Source: Phaeoceros laevis
Lineage: Eukaryota > Anthocerotophyta > Anthocerotopsida > Notothyladales
NCBI GenBank assembly: GCA_049999765.1
Contig: JBNGIQ010003780.1
Location: 1 to 37,950 of the forward strand
Length of the DNA: 37,950 nucleotides
Direction of reading: 5' to 3'
Shown: piece after piece, positions 22,721 through 30,360 of the stretch
How the letters are laid out: each line of letters opens with the position of its first letter
Position numbering within the stretch: the first letter of the stretch is position 1
Notes under the pieces: model-generated
Database searches by the model: none
Seen by the model: the letters and a program-made list of their open reading frames with translations, nothing else
What the model was told of the DNA's origin: nothing
Translations under genes and position numbers: made by a program

Positions 22721-23484
22721 ATTCAAATCAGATCTCTTCAACAGGCCAAGACAAGCTTGAAAATCACTGTTAAAAAGCATGCACTAAACAGGAGGTTCCA
22801 CTGCAGAGAACGGCGTGCAAAAGTCTGCCCTACAGCATGATAACAGCTGCCAACAGTGCCGCCCTTAGCACAGAGTAAGTCAAAATTGCACGACACCGCC
22901 GTGGCACAAGAATCAGGCTCACACAGGAGAGTGGAGGGAGGCCATTCCCGCCAGCAGGAAAATTGAGCAAAAGGCACGAACACCAGAGCACTCATCGCCG
23001 CTGGCGCAACAGACTGCCTACACCTGATAACGGAAAGCAGACGCTCCCTCTCTTACGTAATCAAGAGCTGGAATACCTCCGCTCAAGTTGTGGCTTAGAC
23101 ATGTTGATGAGCCGGATATTGCTCGGCCCCTCCGAGTTGGCCCGCAGAACTGCTCCGTCCTCAATGCTGCCATTGAGCTGATTCCTGTCCACTGTGAGCT
23201 TCCTCAAATCGGAGGCCGAGGATGAACTAAGGAGGCTGACACACAAAAACGAGTAATCAGTTTTGCCTGTCCAAACTACTCAGCGAATCATCTGCACATG
23301 TATCTGAAACAAACCACAAAGTGAAACCCGCACCTGATACACAAGCTCGAAGCTGTAGGGTAGCGTCATCACTGCACAGGTTTGGGTTGAATGAAACAGG
23401 CTCTGGTTCATAGCTGGGAACTGAGGAAGCCACAGCAGGCAGGTTGAGCAGCTCCGCAGATACGTTCCCCCCGTGAAGTTTGCT
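22721..23484. other. Non-coding stretch before the PPR cluster
   Basis: No intact gene was recognised. A single minus-strand segment at about 23163-23210 reads DLRKLTVDRNQLNGSI, which resembles one leucine-rich repeat. No flanking repeats or kinase support it, so it is at most a relict. Confidence 0.5.
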
Positions 23485-24110
23485 CAACTACTACTCACTG
23501 TATGTAGTCTTCTTTCCACAGAACCTGAATGCAGCTGCCTGCCCTATTGCAAAACACCAGCATTCGTACAGACTTTCAACAGACAACCAAACGTTCAGCA
23601 AAAAGCAAACGACGGTTTGGTAAAATCAGAGATTCCTGCTCCATCCTTGCAAACAGTGAGAGCGCATGAGGACCGAGCACGTGCTCAGCATACCCATTTA
23701 TGATGCCGTTCCATGTTACCGCATCCCTTGTGGTCAGACTGTCAAACAGCTTGCGTGCATTTTCTAACTGGCCACACTTCCCATACCCAGCAATCATTGC
23801 ATTCCATATCACTGCATCCCTTAAGCTTGTGGCCATACTGTCAAAAGCCCTGACTGCATCTTTCAATTTACACAATTTTGCATTCTAACATGTGCACGCG
23901 AAACAAAAGAGTTAGGCTGGATGCCACCCTCCAATACATCAGCGTGCACCTGCCGGCCGGGTTCCACATCTTCCGCTCTTGCACAAGCGTACAGGGCAGC
24001 GGCAAAAACGTGACCATTCGGCTCCAAAACTGATCATATTTATGATACATGTACAGTTGATTTGGCCTGACTGAGTTTCCCGTGTTCAGCATACGCAGAC
24101 ATGCGCAAGA
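23485..24110 (-). pseudogene. Decayed PPR gene fragment related to the DYW:KP paralogues
   Basis: The minus strand reads as consecutive PPR motifs like those of the 33.6-36.3 kb gene, but broken. Near 23.6-23.9 kb are RDAVIWNAMIAGYGKCGQLE, RKLFDSLTTRDAVTWN and MEQESLILPN. Upstream (higher coordinates), about 23.92-24.09 kb matches at base level the segments near 31.99-32.16 kb and 35.34-35.51 kb, but in shifted frames. Downstream, 23.48-23.64 kb still aligns to the next L motif of the paralogues. The PDF motif, most repeats and the DYW domain are absent. It keeps the extra 'GKCGQLEDAR'-type S motif that the 33.6-36.3 kb gene has and the 30.4-32.9 kb gene lacks, so it is closer to the former. 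No functional product is expected. Confidence 0.85.
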
Positions 24111-24711
24111 GATGGTTTCAGAAATAGCGTTGGCTGTTACAACGTCTCTGAAACTTCTACATTCAATTGCTTGGTCGCAACTTGCAAACTCTACCATATT
24201 CTGCCCATCATGAAGTTGGCAAAATCAGAAACAGGCAGATAGTTTGATTCCTAGTACTGTACAAATAACATTTGCATCCTGCACTCTATGGTGGATATGG
24301 TTAATATTCCGTTGATGAATGGATTCCTAAGAGTGCGGACTATCGTCACAACCCTAGACAAATGTAATTAGCTGCTGGACTTTCTGTTAGATTGACGTTC
24401 GTCGTTGAGATGTTCGAGTCCTCTTATTAGGTTGTTCTACTTTATATGGGTGATCCTCTGCACACCTTTTCCGCTCTGCCAGAGCACTCTCGGCAGGTGC
24501 TTTTTGATGTTCTAGTACTACTGCATCACTATTAGACAGTGGTCCTGCAGAGACTTCAACCTCCTTATCTTCATCCTCGAAAAAAACCTCTAGCTCCCAT
24601 TTAATTGGCTCACTTAATCTTTAAAAGCCCGGGCACCGAACGCCGTTCCTCACGCGGCTAGGCTTTCCCGGGGCGTCGACCCCATAATGGGCCCTAGTTT
24701 CTAGCCATCAC
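24111..24711. other. Intergenic 3' flank of the long PPR gene
   Basis: About 600 bases lie between the PPR relict and the stop of the long PPR-DYW gene. A short GC-rich patch at about 24.62-24.70 kb stands out from AT-rich surroundings but does not fold as a tRNA and matches nothing known to me. No gene is called. Confidence 0.5.
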
Positions 24712-27700
24712 CTACCAGTAGTCCCCACACGAACACTTCCCCTCCTTGAAGACATGGAAGCGACTTGCATCCCGGCAGATAATAGTTCGATTTTCTACTT
24801 TTGATATGTAAGCTGTTGCTAAATGACAATCCTCACATACACGCAGATTTTTCACAATTCGTATTGTTGTCCCCTCAGCCGTCTTATTCAGGGCATACGC
24901 GATTGCCAACTTCTCACTGTGCCCACACAACTCAGCTTCCTTCTCATCATCTGGTATCCCCCGTAACAAGGAATCAATGCGGGGCACATATCCTTCAATC
25001 TTCAGTTTGGGGACTAGCTCTTGCAGCTTTGCATAGATACCCTCACTCTCAGGATGCTTCTTGTCTCGAACAACAAAAGTATGCACCACTCCACCCATGT
25101 CAGTCCACCAGCTCTGGCCTGGCTGCTTCCATGCCCCCAATGTCGTTCTCCTTGCCTGCATCTCCTTTGCTGCCTTCCACATTTGAGCGCTTGCGAAAAT
25201 GTTGGACATCAAAACATAAGACGCGGCATCCTTTTCATCCAACCTCAATGCAGCCTCGAAAGCCTGTCGCCCAATCTCGACGTTCTTCCACTTCCGACAA
25301 GCGCCTAAAAGAGTATGCCACACGACATCATTAGCTGGGAAAGGCATGGTTTTGGCCATATGTAGCGCCTCGTCCAGATGACCTGCTCGCCCTAAAAGAT
25401 CCACCATGCATATGAAGTGCTCCAGGGTTGCGCTGATGCCATAGTCTGTCCACATCGCCTCAAAGTACTCTCGGCCTTTGTCCACTAGACCTGCATGACT
25501 GCATACTGCCAGCACACTAATAAAGGTTATACCATCAGCCTGTGTGCATGCCATTCTCATCCTTTCAAGCAAGTCAAACACAACATCAAAATCTCCTTGG
25601 CGGGCATATCCGCTGATAAGTGCATTCCAAGTCTCAACACTGCTTTCAGGCAGCGAATCAAACACCCTCTGAGAATCATACATGCTCCCACACTTCGCGT
25701 ACATATTAACCAGTGCTCCTCCTACAGCCAGGTCAGCTTGCATTCCTCGTTCCTCAATCTCCTCATGCAGCTGCACTCCCCGGGGCAAAGCTGCCACAGC
25801 TGCACATGCCTGCAGCAGGCACACATATGTGACAGAATCAGGAGCGGTGATTCCTTCCTGTTTCATGCTGCTGAAAAGACTGAAGGCTTCCTGTCCCATC
25901 CCCTGCTTGGCATACCCTGCAAGCATTGCATTCCATGCTACCACATTCTTCTCTGGAAGTGCGCAAAACAATTGCAGAGCATCCTCTAAGCTACCACACT
26001 TTACATACATGTTAACCAAGCTGCCCCCTACAACCACATCCTCTTGTAGTCCTTGTTCTTTGATCTGTGCATGCAGCTGCTTTCCCTCATCCAGAGCTCC
26101 TACACCTACACTTGCACATGCCTGCAGCAGGCTTACATATGTGACAGAATTGGGCAGGAGGCCTTCCTGTTGCATACTACTGTAAAGATTAAGGGCTTCC
26201 TGTCCCATCCCCTGCTGTGCATACCCTGCAAGCATCGCCGTCCATGCTACTACATTCCTCTTCGGAAGTGTGTCAAACAATTGCCGAGTGACCTCTAAGC
26301 TACCACACTTTGCATACATGTTAACCAAGCTGCTTCCTACAACCACGTCCTGTTGCAGTCCTTGTTCTGCGATCTCTGCATGAAGCTGCTTTCCCTCATC
26401 CAGAGCTCCTACACCTATGCTGGCACATGCCTGCAGCAGGCATGCATACGTGACAGAATCAGGAGCAGTGAGGCCTTCCTGTTTCATACTGCTGAAAAGA
26501 CTAAGGGCTTCCTGTCCCATCCCCTGCTGTGCATAACCTGCAAGCATCGCTGTCCATGCCACAACAGTCCTTTCTGGGAGTGTGTCAAACAATCGCCGAG
26601 CATCCTCTAAGCTACCGCACTTTGCATACATGTTAACCAAGCTGCCCCCTACAACCACATCCTTTTGCAGTCCTTGTTCGTTGATCTCTGCATGTAGATC
26701 CTTTCCCTCATCAAGAGCTCCTACGCCGACACTAGCACATGCCTGCAGCAGGCATAAATATGTGACAGAATCAGGAGCAGTGAGGCTTTCCTGTTGCATA
26801 CTGCTGTACAGACTAAGGGCTTCATGTCCCATCCCCTGCTGGGCATACCCTGCAAGCATTGCATTCCATGCTACAACAGACTTCTCGGGTAGTCTGACAA
26901 ACAATCGCCGAGCGTCCTCTAAGCTACCACATTTTGCATACATGTTAATCAAGCTGCCCCCTAGGACCACATCCTCTTGCAATCCTCGTTCTTTTATCTG
27001 ACCATGCAGCTCCATTCCATTGTCCAGAGCTCCTACACCTATGCTAGCACATGCCTGCAGCAGGCATACATATGTGACAGAATCAGGAGCAGTCTGGCCT
27101 TGCTGTTGCATACTGCTGTACAGACTAAGGGCTTCCTGTCCCTTTCCCTGCTGCGCGTACCCTGCAAGCATTGCATTCCATGACGCAACAGTCCTCTCTG
27201 GAAGCCTGTCAAACAATCGCCGAGCGTCGCTTAAGCTACCGCACTTTGCATACATGTTGACCAAACTGCCACCTATGACTACGTCCTCTTGCAGTCCTTG
27301 TTCTTTGATCTGTGCATGTAGCTGCTTTCCCTCATCAAGGGCTCCCAAACCTACACTGGCACATGCCTGCAGTAGGCATACATATGTAACAGAATCAGGA
27401 GCTGTGAGACCTTCCTGTTGCATACTCCTGTAAAGACTAAGCGCATCCTGTCCCATCCCCTGCTGGGTATACCCTCCAAGCATTGCATTCCAGGCTATCA
27501 CAGTTCTCTCTGGGAGTTTGTCAAACAATTGCCGAGCATCCTTTAAGCTACCGCACTTTGCATACATGTTGACCAAGCTGCCCCCTAGGACCACATCCTC
27601 TTGCAGTCCTTGTTCTCGTATCTGTGCATGCAGCTGCTTTCCCTCATCCAGAGCTCCTACACCTACACTGGCACATGCCTGCAGCAGGCACACATAAGTG

Positions 27701-29400
27701 ACAGAATCAGGAGCAATGAGGCCTTCCCGTTTCATAGTGCTGAAAAGACTAAGGGCTTCCTGTCCCATCCCCTGCTGTGCATACCCTGCAAGCATCGCCG
27801 TCCAGGCTACCACAGTCCTCTCTGGAAGTGTGTCAAACAATCGCCGAGCGTCCTCTAAGCTACCGCACTTTGCATACATGTTAACCAAGCTGCCCCCTAC
27901 AACAACATGCTCTTGCAGGCCTCGGTCTTTTATCTGTGCATGCAGCTGCCTTCCCTCATCCAAAGCTCCTACACCTACACTGGCACATGCCTGCAGCAGG
28001 CATATATACGTGACAGAATCAGGAGTCGTAAAGCCCACCTGTTTCATACTGTTGAAAAGATCAAGGGCTTCCTGACCCATCCCCTGCTTGGCGTACCCTC
28101 CAAGCATTGCATTCCATGATACAACATTCTTCTTTGGAAGTTTGTCAAATACGAGCCGCGCATCCTCTAAGCTGCCGCACTTTGCATACATGTTAACCAA
28201 GCTGCCCCCAAGGACCACATTCTCCTGCAGTCCCTGTTCTTTGATCCGTGCATGTAGCTGCTTTCCCTCATCAAGAGCTCCTACGCCTACACCGGCACAT
28301 GCCTGCAGCAGGCATACATATGTGACAGAATCAGGAGCAGCGAGGCCTTCCTGTTTCATACTGCTGTAAAGAGTAAGCGCTTCCTGTCCCATTCCATGCT
28401 GGGCATACCCTGCAAGCATCGTGGTCCATGCTACAAGAGTCCTCTCTGGAAGTGTATCAAACAATCGGCGAGCGTCCTCTATGCTCCCGCACTTCGCATA
28501 CATATGAACCAGCCCAGTTTGAACAAATCTATCTGGCTTCCATGGACTCGCAAGAATATGAGCATGGACCTCCTTACCGGCAACTAAATCTCCCGCGGAG
28601 GCACAAGCTTTCAGAACTGCTAGATGTATACGGTCGTCGGGCTTCACGGCTGTTGACTCGCGCATTCGTCGGTACAGTTGTATAGCCTCAGCAGGATCTC
28701 CATGTCTAGCACATGCGAAAATGATGGTGGCCCAGTTATAGGCGTCCGGTGTAGAGACTTCGGTAAACACCTGCATTGCTTCCTCCAACCTCCCATGCGA
28801 AGCGTACAAACCGATGAGGTGGGTGGCCAAAAACGAGTCTCCTCCGTACCCGCTTTTGACAGCGAGTGCACGGACGCGTCTGCCCAGCACCAGGTCCTTG
28901 TCTTTGATGCACCCTTTGAGGACACAATAGAAGAGGTTGTTGGGTACAGAGCATCCTCGCTTCACCAGAAGCTCCAATGCATCCACAGCGTCAGATATAT
29001 GTTCCTTTTCACATAGTGTCCGGCAAATTCCGACCTCCAAATGGCCGTCCGGTGCTGCCAACGCACCATGCCCTTCAATTGAGGTGGCTACAGACTTACA
29101 GGCGTCCACCGTGGCTAGCTGCCAGTCGACCCAAGCAGGCTTGTGCCGATTGTTTAGCCACAGCACAACCTTGGACTCCCTGTGTTTAAAATCAGGATGC
29201 CGGAGAGTAGGCTTGCTTCGTCTGTTGTCCCACCATTGTGTCCGATCTGCAAAGAACTGTTTCCATAAGACCTCCTGCAGCTCTCCTGGAGGCATTGCTT
29301 CCTGTCCATTGGGTGCATTACTTTTTGCACACCACAACTTTCCTGCTCGTGTCCGGCTGAGGGCTTGAAACCCACAAGCCTCAGGTACTAAACCCTGCAT
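24712..29400 (-). CDS. Giant PLS-class PPR protein with PDF-like motif and canonical DYW domain, 1562 residues
   Basis: This is an intronless frame, ATG at 29400 (the open frame extends to 29460 without an earlier ATG). PPR-DYW proteins bind organelle transcripts through PPR motifs and deaminate a specific C to U. In order: an N-terminal presequence-like region; a PDF-like motif at residues 41-95 (QWWDNR, PDFKHR, LWLNN, PAWV) resembling OSB single-stranded-DNA-binding proteins; a long P-L-S array including nine nearly identical triplets; L2, S2 and E motifs; the PG box (KQPGQSW); and the DYW domain with HSEKLAIAY, CEDCH and final CSCGDYW. All zinc and catalytic residues are present. The length is about twice that of usual DYW proteins, through internal duplication. 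Its neighbours are two DYW:KP paralogues on the same strand. Organelle location is inferred from the family; the RNA target is unknown. Confidence 0.93.
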   Translation of the reverse strand: MQGLVPEACGFQALSRTRAGKLWCAKSNAPNGQEAMPPGELQEVLWKQFFADRTQWWDNRRSKPTLRHPDFKHRESKVVLWLNNRHKPAWVDWQLATVDACKSVATSIEGHGALAAPDGHLEVGICRTLCEKEHISDAVDALELLVKRGCSVPNNLFYCVLKGCIKDKDLVLGRRVRALAVKSGYGGDSFLATHLIGLYASHGRLEEAMQVFTEVSTPDAYNWATIIFACARHGDPAEAIQLYRRMRESTAVKPDDRIHLAVLKACASAGDLVAGKEVHAHILASPWKPDRFVQTGLVHMYAKCGSIEDARRLFDTLPERTLVAWTTMLAGYAQHGMGQEALTLYSSMKQEGLAAPDSVTYVCLLQACAGVGVGALDEGKQLHARIKEQGLQENVVLGGSLVNMYAKCGSLEDARLVFDKLPKKNVVSWNAMLGGYAKQGMGQEALDLFNSMKQVGFTTPDSVTYICLLQACASVGVGALDEGRQLHAQIKDRGLQEHVVVGGSLVNMYAKCGSLEDARRLFDTLPERTVVAWTAMLAGYAQQGMGQEALSLFSTMKREGLIAPDSVTYVCLLQACASVGVGALDEGKQLHAQIREQGLQEDVVLGGSLVNMYAKCGSLKDARQLFDKLPERTVIAWNAMLGGYTQQGMGQDALSLYRSMQQEGLTAPDSVTYVCLLQACASVGLGALDEGKQLHAQIKEQGLQEDVVIGGSLVNMYAKCGSLSDARRLFDRLPERTVASWNAMLAGYAQQGKGQEALSLYSSMQQQGQTAPDSVTYVCLLQACASIGVGALDNGMELHGQIKERGLQEDVVLGGSLINMYAKCGSLEDARRLFVRLPEKSVVAWNAMLAGYAQQGMGHEALSLYSSMQQESLTAPDSVTYLCLLQACASVGVGALDEGKDLHAEINEQGLQKDVVVGGSLVNMYAKCGSLEDARRLFDTLPERTVVAWTAMLAGYAQQGMGQEALSLFSSMKQEGLTAPDSVTYACLLQACASIGVGALDEGKQLHAEIAEQGLQQDVVVGSSLVNMYAKCGSLEVTRQLFDTLPKRNVVAWTAMLAGYAQQGMGQEALNLYSSMQQEGLLPNSVTYVSLLQACASVGVGALDEGKQLHAQIKEQGLQEDVVVGGSLVNMYVKCGSLEDALQLFCALPEKNVVAWNAMLAGYAKQGMGQEAFSLFSSMKQEGITAPDSVTYVCLLQACAAVAALPRGVQLHEEIEERGMQADLAVGGALVNMYAKCGSMYDSQRVFDSLPESSVETWNALISGYARQGDFDVVFDLLERMRMACTQADGITFISVLAVCSHAGLVDKGREYFEAMWTDYGISATLEHFICMVDLLGRAGHLDEALHMAKTMPFPANDVVWHTLLGACRKWKNVEIGRQAFEAALRLDEKDAASYVLMSNIFASAQMWKAAKEMQARRTTLGAWKQPGQSWWTDMGGVVHTFVVRDKKHPESEGIYAKLQELVPKLKIEGYVPRIDSLLRGIPDDEKEAELCGHSEKLAIAYALNKTAEGTTIRIVKNLRVCEDCHLATAYISKVENRTIICRDASRFHVFKEGKCSCGDYW
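25639..28437 (-). repeat. Nine tandem P-L-S coding repeats, 312-base period
   Basis: Inside the long PPR gene, equivalent bases of the GYA codons fall at 28404, 28092, 27780, 27468, 27156, 26844, 26532, 26220 and 25911. Spacing is 312 bases every time except one of 309, where a P motif is one residue shorter. Each unit encodes a P motif (36 residues), an L motif (37, with the two-residue insertion in VGVGALDEG) and an S motif (31). Compared by eye, neighbouring copies share about nine in ten bases. The last copy has diverged in its L and S motifs and leads into the normal C-terminal motifs. Confidence 0.95.
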
Positions 29401-30360
29401 GCTCTGCCTCACCGGGAGGATCGTTGGCAAACAAGTGCTGAATAGGGGAGGGTGCTCCACATCACCCTACACAAGTTCACAGTGAACCTACCAATCTGCG
29501 TTCTTGCTGCCTTCATCTCCATGCCGTCTGCCCCCCTAAGAAACGGACACCTCAACCTCAAACCGGAAGCCTCGCACTGTATGATATTCCTGCATCCCAC
29601 AACCGCTGCTGCGAACAGCTTCGTTGTCAATGCGACTAACCTGCCCTGCCACGGTCTGACAACACATGGAAGTACTGGCCCTTTCCTTCGTAAGACCCCT
29701 CCAGGAAGATTTAGAGAACCCTGATTCCCTGCCTGCATTTGTCTCTCTACTCCCTCCCCCTTTCATGTTTCAGTCAATCCCACCATCCATCCTTTTTGAG
29801 ACAGCGTAACAGACTCTACCCGGACTCGGACTCTGCCAGGATGGCGAATGCCTAGCTTCCGACCGCGACCAACCTGGACACTTCAAGACAGACACATTGA
29901 CACACCATGGGTGTTGCTGCAGAGGGTACCCACCACCTTCTACGTCTCGTTGCTCGATTCGCCAGGGAGGCGGTTTCCAAAGTCTCGGCAGTCGGCACCC
30001 TGGTTCCGGAGACCGGTCATCCATAGCCAATCGAGCAACGAGGCTCCCACGTCGAGGTCCCCCGTGTGCATCAAAAACGTGATCATCCATCCGTTCAAGC
30101 CTGTAGCTCTAAAAGTGTGAAGCATATCATGCTGTTGTCACTTATCACTACAAAAGTTAGGTACGATGTGAATTACCTTCAAATTTCAAAATATCTACAA
30201 CGGCCCAACGGGCACCTCAAAATACTTCTGTATCATGAACCCTGGATCCACCTACCTGGACACCTGGTAATAACCGCTATGCCTTGAATGCTTCACAATC
30301 GTAACTCCGTAACCGGGTAGCCAGTTGGAACTGCTTGAGTTGGCAAAATTGTATTCTCGC
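29401..30360. other. Intergenic region between long PPR gene and first DYW:KP gene
   Basis: It holds the 5' flank of the long PPR-DYW gene and the 3' flank of the 30.4-32.9 kb gene. Part of it (29994-30093) is a copy of the 5' flank of the next PPR gene and is listed separately. Other open frames here look accidental. Confidence 0.6.
29994..30093 (-). repeat. Duplicated 5'-flank block, copy 1
   Basis: This block matches 33148-33239, including the identical 25 bases that begin at 30021 and 33165. It lies about 600 bases upstream of the long PPR-DYW start codon. The matching copy lies about 230 bases upstream of the first DYW:KP gene. It shows that the PPR loci were duplicated together with their upstream DNA, which may carry shared promoter or 5' UTR elements. 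Confidence 0.85.

Noticed and set aside
23061-23246. Possible leucine-rich-repeat gene (DLRKLTVDRNQLNGSI)
   Set aside because: Only one repeat-like segment is visible, with no neighbouring repeats, signal peptide or kinase. One motif of this kind can occur by chance.
24622-24700. GC-rich patch downstream of the long PPR gene, considered as a tRNA or rRNA fragment
   Set aside because: No cloverleaf or TTCGA-type T arm in the right place, and no match to rRNA motifs that I know.
28644-29016. Open frames on both strands over the N-terminal part of the long PPR gene
   Set aside because: They are out-of-frame or antisense shadows of the PPR coding sequence, as are most other frames over the PPR array.
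29409-29738. Possible upstream coding exon of the long PPR-DYW gene
   Set aside because: There is an in-frame stop just before 29460 in the PPR frame and no clear donor/acceptor pair. The ATG at 29400 suffices.
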